Source: an uncultured Candidatus Altimarinota bacterium (GTDB lineage Bacteria; Patescibacteriota; Gracilibacteria; BD1-5; UBA6164). From it: a stretch of DNA of 22,933 bases. The DNA lies in assembly GCA_938015605.1 (NCBI GenBank), contig CALLPO010000063.1, positions 1-22,933 on the forward strand, given 5' to 3'. The notes under the pieces were generated by a model that ran no database searches, was not told the DNA's origin, and saw only the letters and a program-made list of their open reading frames with translations. This document shows positions 8,682-18,116 of this stretch, piece after piece. The first letter of the stretch is position 1; each line of letters starts with the position of its first letter. The position numbers and the translations under genes are program-made.

Positions 8682-10241
8682 TTATTCTTCAATATTTTGA
8701 ATTACTTCTTTGAATCTAAAGTATTCAGTTACTCTTAGTCATGTAAATCTTCAAATAATGAAATTGATTGGGATTAATAGAAGAATAATCTCAGGGTAAG
8801 CAAAGATAAGTGTTTGGATATATGAAAAACTAAATATTAGATATGCAACCACAGCAAATAAAATTGTATTTAATAGAGAAAATTTATATTCTGAGAATTC
8901 TTTTGAAAGGATTATAGTTATAAGTCTTTCAGAAATAAGAATGAATAGAAATATGAATATTATATGGCTAACATTTGAATCAATCAAATTATAATTGAAT
9001 AGTAGATTTATGAGAATCATCATAATTGCAATATTTATGATGATAATAAAACTAATTTTTGGAGTATAAAGAAGTGTATACCTATTGGTAATCTTTGATA
9101 AACCAAGGTTAATTCCAAGTATTACAGTTAATATAATTGCAGATGGAAGCAATCAAATTTGAAATCATAAAAGTGTTAATGCTATTGGTATTAATGCTCA
9201 AATAGGAGATAAACCAATGAGGTGCTTCATTACACTTATTCCTGTGAACAAGAATGGAATTATTAATATCAACCATATACCACTTGTACTAAAACCTTGA
9301 TTTGAAAGTGTATTAATAAATTGTGAGATAAATAGTGCAGGGCTTATCTCTGATCTTGTATTGATTTTAAGATACTCATACTGCTTATTACTAAGTCATT
9401 TTTCAAGTTCTTGTATGCTTGTTGGATTATATCTTATTTGAGAAGTTGATGATTCTGGAACCAGTATTATTGATTTTATCCAAAGCTTATTTGATAGGAA
9501 ATTTGTTAGATAACTTTTAAGTACATCTGTATTAAATGGGGAAACTAGTACTAGGTTTAAATTTTGATTACTATTAGATAGCTTTCTCTCTTTACTAATC
9601 TTAGAAATAATTCCAGAAAGAAATTCTTTTTCTCACCATAGTGTTAGATAATTGTCATTTTCTGTATTAAATCATTTAAGATTTCATATTGCTTCTAAAA
9701 AATTTTGTTTTTCAATTTCCAATGTTGAGATTTCTGCTATTTTTTCTACCAAAATTCATGCATCAGTAGATTTTTCTATATATTGTTCAATTTCTTTACT
9801 TCACATTTGGGCATCAAATATGATATGAGATTTACTTTTATATATAAATAATGAAATATCTTCACTACTTACTAATTGTTTTTCTTCATTTTCAATCTTA
9901 TATATATTTAAATTAATGAGCTGTTTTCAAGATGTTTCAAATTTTTTTTCAAAGATACTACCTTCCTGAGTTGTGTCTCACTTAATGTTCCATTCAAACT
10001 CTATTTTTGTACTTAAGCTATCTGACAGGCTTTTTTCAATATGGGAAAGATTAATAACTGTAATTGTACCTAATTGAGTATTTTTACTATAATCTTCTTG
10101 TTTAATTATATGTGTTTTCTTTTCTTTAGGTAATTCATTTGTAGTAGTAGAATTATCTAAAATAGATTCGTCTCATTCAGCATTTACATAATTGAATGAT
10201 AGGCATATAAGAAGTATAAATAATGTGTAGATTGTTTTCAT
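8682..10241 (-). CDS. Exported domain plus 7TM transglutaminase-type membrane protein
   Basis: 519 residues. A signal peptide (1-21, cleavage after VNA) precedes an outer region of about 300 residues. The C-terminal 200 residues are hydrophobic and match the seven-helix module found with inactive transglutaminase domains (Pfam 7TM_transglut): a 'RHLIGL'-like entry (MKHLIGLSPIGALIPIAL), 'YTPKISF' where others have VPRL, an ISERLITIILSKE segment for the ISER/IER helix, 'AYPEIILL' and the closing GRFTGLRVTEYFRF. Whether residues 22-310 are the matching inactive transglutaminase fold I cannot decide; they contain a 'LVLVSPFN...IKSIILVPES' alpha/beta part. No function is established for the family. 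It starts 4 bases after the sugar transferase stop, so the two are probably co-transcribed and may share an envelope-glycan job. Confidence 0.75.
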
Positions 10242-10245
10242 GTTG

Positions 10246-11727
10246 TTATTTTCTGTGTATAAATAAAGGGAGAGTTTTTAAAATTATTTTTATATCTAAA
10301 AGTAAACTCCAGTTTTCAATATAGAATATATCCATTTTTGCTTCTTCTTCAAATCAATTTTTATCTCTTCAATTAACTTGGGCTACTCAGGTAATACCTG
10401 GTTTGATTGTGAGAACTCTTTTTTCCCAGAGTGCATAGTGTTTCACTTCTCTTGGTTGATGTGGTCTAGGTCATACAAGACTCATATTTCAAAGAATTAC
10501 ATTAAAGAGCTGAGGGAGCTCATCAATAGAATATTTTTCAATAATTTTTCAGATTTTTGTCTTACGAGGGTCATCTTTTATTTTATATAGTGGTCATTTT
10601 CTTGTTGAAATTTTTTTAATTAATTCTTTTTCATAATTAAGGGCTTTTTCTTTTTCTTTTTTGGAAATATTATATGCCTCTTTAGTACAGTATTTCCACT
10701 TTATATATCTAAATTTATAGAGATTGAATTCTTCTCAATTTTGTCACACTCTTCTATTTTTGTATATAATTGGAGCTTTTTTATCATCATACTTAACTAA
10801 AATTGCAACTATTATTAATAATGGGGAGAGAATAGTAAGTGTAAATACAGAAACTATAATGTCTATCATTCTTTTGAGAGTTCTTCACCAGATTCATAAT
10901 GCAGTATTTTCAAGCTCAATCACAGGAATCTTATTTATAAGTGAAAGTTTTGTATTTGAATTAGTAATATCAAAATTGTTTGTTAAATACCTATACCTGA
11001 TTCCAAAAATTTTAGATAATTCCCATATTTCATAAAGTTCTTCTTTAGAATAATCACTGTCAATATAGAGTATCTCATCAATATGTTTTTGTTCAAGAAG
11101 TTTTTTATATTCTGAAATATCTCAAATATTATTTTTAATTTTATCTTTCTTGAGAGATTTATTCATCTCTCAGATTATATTATAAATTTTTGATTCTTGT
11201 ATATCACTAATAATATGCTTGATATTTTTTGAAGATTTATTATTAATAATAAGTAATTTTTTTCTATCAACTATTCATTTACTAATAAGGAAATATTGCA
11301 AAGAATTTAGAGAAATTCTCTCAAGAATTATCAAAAAAGTTGAGATAATAAACGTAAATAGAATAATAAGTCTTGGGATATCATTTTCTTCATTAATAAG
11401 AAATCATTTAAGAAAGAATACTCCAACAGAAAAGAATAAAAACCAATAAAATCAGTATTGAATAATATCAAGAAATTCTTTAATTTTAGATTGCGTTACT
11501 TTTGAATTATAGAGTCAATGTGTAATAAAGAGTACTATATAAAGAATTCATCATGCAATTGAATAATATAGAAGGGGAGTAGTATTTACAGTTTGAATTG
11601 GTAGATTGATTGACGGGATTAAATCAGTAATTAATCTAATCTCTCTAGCAATAAAAAAACTTACCATTACAATGATAAAATCAAGTGGTAGTTTTAGTAT
11701 AGAGAATATGATTTCATGCTTTTTCAT
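10246..11727 (-). CDS. Polyprenyl-phosphate sugar-1-phosphate transferase (WbaP/WcaJ-like)
   Basis: 493 residues. The N-terminal half has about four membrane helices (10-30, 52-72, 90-110, 118-138) and a cytoplasmic CoA-binding-like region (150-270). The catalytic half carries the family signatures: KRMIDI before the re-entrant helix (285-290), a long hydrophobic stretch ending in SP (301-302), YKNRRVGQNG (322-331), LYKFR (336-340), DDPRKTKIG (385-393), SIDELPQLFNV (400-410), GNMSLVGPRP (413-422), KPGITG (442-447) and QVNGR (450-454). Such enzymes move a sugar phosphate from UDP-sugar to undecaprenyl phosphate at the inner membrane, the first step of exopolysaccharide, capsule or glycoprotein glycan assembly. 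The sugar is unknown and no other glycosyltransferase is beside it. The ATG at 11727 is preferred over the out-of-frame ATG at 11717. Confidence 0.93.
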
Positions 11728-11733
11728 ATTGGT

Positions 11734-11783
11734 ATTTTAGTGTAAAAATATATTTTTGCAATTTATTAATTAGTCATTAATAT
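11734..11783. promoter_or_regulatory. Divergent promoters sharing a palindromic -35 (TTGCAA)
   Basis: TTGCAA at 11756-11761 reads the same on both strands. Rightward: 16 bases then TAATAT (11778-11783), leader about 25 bases to the ATG at 11814. Leftward: 16 bases then TAAAAT (11739-11734), which would start transcription at or next to the ATG at 11727, so a near-leaderless message. Confidence 0.45.
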
Positions 11784-11813
11784 CTACAAAATTATTCATT
11801 AATGTGTGTATAT

Positions 11814-12887
11814 ATGTTGATACTCTTAAAGTGAGTTTTCTCTGATATTATTTGTCTGTATAAAAATTTTTGACATTGGATCTTATCTAAAATAACTATT
11901 AGTTTTTTTAGATATCTATTAACATTTTTATTTGTTTTACCACTAATAACTATATTGATAATTGTTGTTATTGTTTCACCATATTCTTTTTTAGAGTATG
12001 AAACAATAATTCAGGATATTCTTATAGTTCTCTATCCTTTATGAAATAATTTTCTTTGATTTAGTATTTGGAACTTTATCATAACCTTATTATTACTAGC
12101 TATTACAATTCTCTGATTAGTTGCAGTTTTTTATAATAGAATATTATTAGCAAAACTAAATTTAGCATATATTGATTGAAAAAAGTTAGAGTACAAAAAG
12201 AATTTATATTTTAATAAAACAGTTTTTATTAAGTATTTAAAAATATCTGGATTATTTATAGGGAGTCTATTTATTTTTGCTATTATATTTTGAATTGGTT
12301 CATTGATTCTATTTTTCATGTTTTGATGAATGTGATGAATGGAATCTATTCTAAACAATTCTTGAAACAATAATTGATTTAGTATTGCAAGTTTTGTATA
12401 TTTAATTGTTTGTTCTGTAGTATTTTTATATGTAATCTATAGATTAGTTTTTTCATTTTTTATTCTAGTTGAAAATGATAAAAAAACAGTAAAACAATCT
12501 ATAATTAAGTCTTTTAAAATTACTAGTGGATATAATAAATTATTCAGATTCATGGGAGTTTTATTTATATTTTACATTGTTTATATACCATTTAGTTATA
12601 CTTCACAGGTGATTGATTTTAATGCAAAAAGCATTTCTTATTATGTATGAATGAAAGATTATGTTTGAGAATGACAAGCTAGTGAAAGACTTAACTGAGA
12701 TGAATTCTATGCTTTCACTCAATTACAACAACAATATGGTGGATATTCAGATCAAGAAATAATTGGAAAAGAAAAATTTATGGTTATAATGCAATGGATG
12801 TATACTATATTTCATTTTGTATTTTTATATGGTATCTTTGATATGTTACTGGTGTCATTTTATAGAAGAGAATTATTAAAAAAATAG
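11814..12887 (+). CDS. Six-helix membrane protein, not recognised
   Basis: 357 residues, with six hydrophobic segments at about 29-55, 82-107, 141-170, 190-220, 244-262 and 323-350. Short charged loops join them, including a Lys-rich one at 118-140, a Gly/Asn-rich one at 170-190 and a longer Gln/Tyr-containing one at 270-320. The repeated pattern of a membrane pair followed by an amphipathic 'FFILVENDKKTVKQSIIKSF' type segment (214-233) recalls integral membrane families annotated only as domains of unknown function (for example the DUF975-like group), but I cannot name it. It ends 3 bases before the YmdB-like gene, so the two are almost certainly co-transcribed. TGA-coded Gly is frequent, including the Gly pairs at 171-175. 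Confidence 0.8.
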
Positions 12888-12890
12888 TAT

Positions 12891-13730
12891 ATGAAAGTAT
12901 TAATTTTTGGAGACTTATTTGGTAGAATTTGAAGAAATGCTCTTATTAAAGAGATATCTAGCTTAAAAGAAAAATATAAGCCAGATTTTGTTGTGGTAAA
13001 TGGTGAAAATATGACATCAGGAAGGGGACCGATTGAAAAACATATGAACCTTGTTCATGATATCTGAGTTGATCTGTTTACATCAGGTGATCATTGTTTT
13101 GATAATGAGAAAAACCTGCTTCCGTATTTAGAAAGTGAAGACTGTAAAATGATTAGACCTGCTAATTTTTATGAATCTGAATACTATCAACTTCCTTGAG
13201 AAGGGTATAGAATTATTGAAAAAAATTGAAAAAAATTATTGGTAATTAATCTATTATCAGAAACTTTTACGAGAGATCATGTTTATAATCCATTTTTAAA
13301 AGCTGATGAGATTTTAAAATCAATTAATAAAAAAATAATTGAGGGTAATATTAAGTTAAATTGAGTGATTATTGACTTTCATAAAGAGGTCGCATCTGAA
13401 TGATACTGAATGCAAGAATTCTTAGATTGAAGAGTGAGTTTTATCTTTGGTACACACACTCATATTCAAACAAATGATGATAATATTTCTGAATGATGAA
13501 CATGACTTTTGTCAGATGTTGGTATGGTATGAGCACAGAAATCAATTATAGGTTCAGATTTTGGTTCACTTAAAAAAAGATTTCTTACAGGTATTCAAAA
13601 ATGAAAAATTGAACAATCACTTGATAAGAACTATATTATGAATTGAGTACTTGTTGAGATTGATGATGAGACTATGAGATGTATTAGTATTGAAAAGATT
13701 AAGAAACTATGAAATTTAGATAATTATTAA
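12891..13730 (+). CDS. ymdB: YmdB-family metallophosphoesterase
   Basis: 279 residues, near the usual 260-270. It follows the YmdB/TIGR00282 pattern: GDLFGRIGR at the N-terminus (D8), VVNGEN (E39, N40), SGDHCFD (H68), DFHKEVASE (H164), FGTHTHIQT (H189, H191) and the SDVGMVG stretch (208-214). Members are two-metal phosphodiesterases; B. subtilis YmdB hydrolyses cyclic nucleotides and affects biofilm and sporulation decisions. The usual GNHTWD reads GDHCFD here, so the bridging metal ligand Asn67 is Asp: conservative, but unusual. It sits 3 bases after a membrane protein gene and 7 bases before another, which suggests a membrane-linked operon. Confidence 0.9.
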
Positions 13731-13737
13731 TACTCAT

Positions 13738-14112
13738 ATGACAAAAGGACTTCTATTGATATTTTTATTCTTGGTTTTTATTATTTCTACAATAATGATT
13801 GTCTTGATATTAAAATATATTGACCCATATACAGCAAACTCAGTGGTATTATTCTCACTTTTTTTGTCTGTACTTTTATGAATTACCACTTTTTTAGCAC
13901 TTATTTTTTATTTTATCAAAAAAGTTCATTATAGAGGAGAAGTTTTAACAACTCATTTGTCTTCAAGCTTTAGACAATGATTATTTGTAGCTATATTTGT
14001 TATATGATTATGAATTTTTGAAAGAATAGGTGTACCATTAGTTTTTACTGCACTACTCTTTTCGACACTATTGATATTTTTAGAGTTATTTATTCAGAGT
14101 GTTTTTTCCTAA
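13738..14112 (+). CDS. Small four-helix membrane protein, not recognised
   Basis: 124 residues, nearly all hydrophobic: segments at about 4-27, 34-60, 78-95 and 98-123, with one basic loop (62-80) containing HYRGEV and SSFRQG, probably cytoplasmic. The pattern of helix pair, short loop, helix pair resembles small membrane proteins found in many CPR genomes with no known function. It starts 7 bases after the YmdB-like stop and ends the three-gene cluster. No promoter lies between, so it depends on upstream transcription. Confidence 0.75.
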
Positions 14113-14140
14113 TGAGTCAATAGACTTTCCCTTATTTTTA

Positions 14141-14169
14141 TTGTTTATTTTCTTATTATTTACTATAAT
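14141..14169 (+). promoter_or_regulatory. Promoter of the M23/lysozyme-like gene
   Basis: TTGTTT (14141-14146), 17 bases, TATAAT (14164-14169). Start of transcription would fall near 14176, giving a leader of about 38 bases to the TTG start at 14214. Confidence 0.55.
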
Positions 14170-14213
14170 AGTGTAATATTATTAGTAGATGTTTATATTT
14201 AATTTTATAGTTT

Positions 14214-16229
14214 TTGAAAAAGTTTTTCTTATTATCATTTTTGAGTTTTCTTTTAACTTGATTTGCATCAGTGTTTGCACTTAGTTCATCAACCAAAGGA
14301 AATATTTTAAAGAATTTTAAAGCTCTAGAGTATAAAATGCTTTTTGAAAGTGATAAGATATTTCTTGATTCTTCAACTCAGGATATTTTTGATTCTTCTA
14401 AGAAAATGCAATTATATAAATGAGTAAGAGAAAATGTTGTAGAAAAAAGACAATTTTTAGAGGCTGAAAGTATTAAATTAATTAATAAAATTGATAATTT
14501 AGAAGACTCTGTTAGTTTGCTTGAAAAGGATATTGATAATCTTAGAGAAGAAACTCTCAAAATTAATAATCAAATCATTGAAATTACAAAGAAACTTACA
14601 GTTACAAAAAAGACAATTCATTTTTTAAAATTAAAAATTGAAGCAAACAAGGAAGTTTTATATGAATATATTATTTATTTATATAAAAAATGAAATTATG
14701 TATTTAAGGACTGAGAAATTGATAATTTAAAAGCTATTTTCTTTTTATGAGATGATATAAGTAGTGTCTTAAATGACTTGCATTTCAAGTGATTAATGGA
14801 AATAGCAGCAAACAGACTGATTGATAATCATAGAAAATACGTTAATGATTTATATGTGCAAAAATTAGCTTTAACCAAAGCTGAATCTGAATCAAAATCA
14901 TTGAGAAAACAACTAATAGTCAAAAAGGCCATCATGAAGCAGAAAAAAGAGTTTAAAGAAAAACTCATTACAATTTCAGAGTGAAGACAAAAAGTTTATG
15001 AAAAATTCATTGAAGATAAGAAAGAAGTTGAACAAAAATTAAGATCAAAAGAATTTACTGAGAGGGTTAAATTTCAATCTGCCAAGAAAGAACTATTAGT
15101 CCAAGAGGGATGTAACTATGTAGATTTCTCTGTGATTAGTCCAGAGGCTGCTTGATTATCTGATAAATGTACACAACTTAATTCAGTAATATATATTGAA
15201 TCACAGCTCAGGTGATTTGAAACAGATGATGCATGAAATCAATTAAGGTGGCCAATGGTTCCAACAAGATGATTAAGTACATTCTTTCATGATGCTTGAT
15301 ATATAAAATTATTTGGTGAAGATCATGATGCAATTGATATCCCTGCCACTCAATGAACTCCAATAATTGCTCCAGCAGATTGATATGTGATTTTTGTTAG
15401 AAAACCAGCAACTGCCGATTACTCTTTTGTTGCATTGAAACATTCTGATTGATTAGTTACAGTATATGGTCATTTAAGTGAAATTTCAGTTAAAGAAATG
15501 GATTTAGTGAAAGTATGAGAGGAATTTGCTAAGAGTTGATGAGCACCTTGAACACCCTGAGCATGAGTTATGACTACTTGAGCACATCTACATTTTGAAG
15601 TATGGAAGGACAAAGTTATGAGAGACCCATTAGAATTTCTAGATATGTCAATTCTTAGTTCAAACAATATACCAAAAACTTCAGCAGCTATTAGGAAATA
15701 CCAATTAGATTTTAAAGCTAATAAAGGATATGAATTTAAATGAAAAGTAACTGCAGAAAGAGAATCAAGGACATTCAAAATCACTGGAGATAATGAAATA
15801 GAAAGACAAAAGAACTTTTTGACTACGTATTGAGTATGAGAATTTAGAAAATGGTCATATTGGGTTGAGGAATGAATTGATACTGATATTGACCCAACAT
15901 TCCTAATGTGTGTATGACTTGCAGAAACTTCTTTATGAAAGCATCTAAAAACTCCATATAATATATGAAATGTATGAAATACCGATTCATGAGCAACAAG
16001 AGATTTTGCATCACCTAGAGATTGAATTCATGCAATGGCTAGAACATTTAACAACAAATATTTAGGAAATTATAATAAAATTTCTATGTTAAGTCGTTAT
16101 TGAAATTTAGATGATTCTAAACCAATTTATGCAAGTTCTCCAGTTAATTGGCACAATAACATAGTTACTTGTATGAGTCATATTAAAGGAAAATTTATTC
16201 CAGATGATTTTAATTTTAGATTAAAGTAA
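14214..16229 (+). CDS. Secreted peptidoglycan hydrolase: coiled coil, M23 peptidase, lysozyme-like domain
   Basis: 671 residues from a TTG start. An in-frame TAG lies one codon upstream and the next ATG would remove the signal peptide (residues 1-22, ending SVFA), so TTG is chosen. Residues about 60-285 are a long coiled coil, as in EnvC/NlpD-type hydrolases. The LytM/M23 domain (about 345-475) is complete: HDAID (H371, D375), YGH (H420) and HLH (H458, H460), the zinc set of active endopeptidases that cut peptide crosslinks. After a linker, residues about 555-640 look like a lysozyme/glucosaminidase fold: 'GLAETSLGKH' with E571 as likely acid, then NIGNVGN and a Tyr/Phe-rich helix. A protein cutting both peptides and glycan strands is inferred. 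It has its own promoter and lies upstream of MscS. Confidence 0.88.
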
Positions 16230-16232
16230 AAG

Positions 16233-16252
16233 TAGCTTAAAATTTTGAGCTA
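16233..16252 (+). repeat. 20-base hairpin after the peptidoglycan hydrolase gene
   Basis: TAGCTTAAAA pairs with TTTTGAGCTA (one wobble). It begins 3 bases past the stop codon but lacks a T-run, so it is at best a weak terminator or a 3'-end stabiliser. Confidence 0.4.
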
Positions 16253-16305
16253 AAATAGATATATGATACACTAAGTTTATAATTTAGTTATCTATATCTT
16301 TTTTT

Positions 16306-17199
16306 ATGAGAAAAATACTTTTAGTACTGTTTGTTCTGATTGCAAATTTGCAATCAGTTCTAGCACTAGATGTTTGAGAAGAACAGGTTGTTAATGCACG
16401 TGAGAATCTTTTATCAAGTTTGTTTTCAACGGAAACTCTTTTAAATATGATATTTGCAATTGTAATAGTAATTCTAACTTTTGTTGTGGCTCTTATTGTT
16501 AAAATGAAGCTATTTTGATATTTGGAAAGAAAGGTTGGTCAATCAGGTTCTTGAAAAGTGGAATTAGTTGGATTAATTACAAGATCAGTCAATATTGCAA
16601 TATATGTTACTTGATTCTCAATTACTCTTTGAATACTGTGAGTTGATTTAGGAATATTTATGGGGTGAATTTGATTCTGAATCTGATTTACATTAAAGAC
16701 ATTTTTAACAAATTTTGTAGCTGGGATTATTATGATTACTCAATGAAAATTTAATAATGGTGATTTGATTGAGATGTGAAGTGTGAGATGAAAAATATTT
16801 GCAATTAATGCTTTATTTACTGAAGTAGAACAATTAGATGGAGTGGTGGCATATATCCCAAATGTAAGGTTTTTAGAAGAAAATGTATTAAATTTCCATA
16901 CAAATGATAAAAGAAGACTTGAGGTTGAACTACTAGTAGAATATACTACAGATATTTCAAAGACTAAAATGGTTCTATCTAAGGTTTTAGAAAATTTTCC
17001 AACTATTTTAAAAAGTCCTGAACACAAAATTATTGTAGAAAAGCTTGATGATAGCTGAATACTTGTGAGAGTGTTATTTTGGACAAGTTCAAAGGAAAGT
17101 TATATTTCTATAAAATCAAATGTTACAGAAACCATTAATCTAGCATTTAAGCAGTCAGAGATTAAAATGGCTTACCCACATATTGAAATAGTTAAATAA
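16306..17199 (+). CDS. MscS family mechanosensitive ion channel
   Basis: 297 residues, close to the 286 of E. coli MscS. A signal-like segment (1-20) is followed by helices at about 46-70 and 88-115 and by the pore-lining TM3 region, seen as GGIGFGIGFTLKTFLTNFVAGI (about 118-139) with the small-residue spacing the family uses to pack the pore. Then comes the cytoplasmic beta domain with 'FNNGDLIEMG' and 'VEQLDGVVAYIPN' in place of the usual GD-x-I and T-x-L-x-T-x-D-x-x-x-x-x-IPN. The C-terminal vestibule ends in YPHIEIVK. Such channels open under membrane tension to release solutes after osmotic downshock. A TATAAT at 16278-16283 gives a leader of about 16 bases; no Shine-Dalgarno is visible. 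Confidence 0.93.
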
Positions 17200-17233
17200 T
17201 TAATATAGTAAAAACTATTTGATTTTTATGGTA

Positions 17234-17263
17234 AAAACTCTACAATATTTATTGGGGAGTTTT
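17234..17263 (+). terminator. Possible terminator after mscS
   Basis: AAAACTC (17234-17240) and GAGTTTT (17257-17263) form a 7-bp stem with a 16-base loop, followed by ATTTATTTT. The long loop makes it only moderately convincing. Confidence 0.4.
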
Positions 17264-17287
17264 ATTTATTTTAAAGTAATAATCTAG

Positions 17288-18085
17288 ATGAAAGATTTTA
17301 ACAAAATTGTAAAAAACTTGTGAAATATAAGTTGAAAACTATTTTTCAAAGAAGATATCTATGAATTAATTGACCCAGAACAAAAGCCTGAATACACAAG
17401 TGTAGTTAATAAAACAATATATAGACTCAAAGCCCAAGGTATTATTCTTGGGATCAAGGCTTGAGTATATCTAGTACCGACTCAAGATGACATGAAGCTG
17501 AATAAAATAGATTTACTAGATAAGTATTATCTAAAATTGCTTAAAAAAATTATCACTAAAGAAGTTTGAAGTCATTATTATATCTCTGGACAAAAATCAT
17601 TAGAAATTCATATGAAAAACTATGAAATTGCGGATAGAATATTTGTTGTTAATAGAAATATCAATAAGAGAGTTAAAATTTGAATCAAAGAAATAGTCTT
17701 TAAAACAATATCCTGAAATCTTAATACCTGAAAAGTTAAAAAAATTAACTTGTATTCGAAATTTGCTACTACAGCAGTTACTAAAAGCATAGAAGATGTA
17801 GATATAAAAATTTCTTCTCTTGAACTATCTCTGCTTGAAGCAGCTTTGATTACAGATCCTGGAATATGATTTGATATTGGGCTCATATCTAAAGCTTTAA
17901 AAAAATACGCTTCAGTATTAAGTAAAGAGCATTTTTATGAAATATGAAAATATAAATATATTATGTCTTTTAATAGACTGAAAGAGCTATCAAAAGATCT
18001 TGATGAGGAGCTTTATAAGCTTTTTTTAGATATTATAAAGATTAATGGTTGATTATTTATCTGAGAGACTCTAAGGGGCATATAA
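17288..18085 (+). CDS. AbiEi-like winged-helix protein (orphan antitoxin-type regulator)
   Basis: 265 residues. The N-terminus (about 8-65) is a winged helix: 'FFKEDIYELI', then the recognition helix at 36-50 ('YTSVVNKTIYRLKAQ'), then 'GIILGIKAGVYLVP' as the wing. This is the arrangement of the AbiEi / PF13338 group of transcriptional autoregulators that serve as antitoxins in type IV toxin-antitoxin and abortive infection systems. The middle 'HYYISGQKSLEIHM' (95-108) parallels their Y-Y-I-S-x-x-S/A-L motif, and the last 100 residues (from 'SLELSLLEAAL') are helical, like the AbiEi C-terminal domain. No AbiEii nucleotidyltransferase toxin lies on either side, and the gene has its own terminator. 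It could therefore be a lone regulator. The assignment rests on pattern only. Confidence 0.65.
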
Positions 18086-18113
18086 AAAAACTAGTGACAT
18101 CCACTAGTTTTTT
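18085..18113. terminator. Bidirectional terminator between convergent genes
   Basis: An A-run plus ACTAGTG (to 18096), a 5-base loop, and CACTAGT plus a T-run (from 18102): a 12-bp stem that works on both strands. It fills the 31-base gap between the AbiEi-like gene and the surface protein gene. Confidence 0.88.
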
Positions 18114-18116
18114 ATT

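Noticed and set aside
15470..15784. Minus-strand 104-codon open frame
   Set aside because: It is antisense to the catalytic M23 domain, whose zinc ligands are all present on the plus strand.
16740..17058. Open frames inside mscS on both strands
   Set aside because: The minus frame is antisense to MscS; the plus one (16843-17058) is just a TGA-bounded piece of the MscS reading frame.
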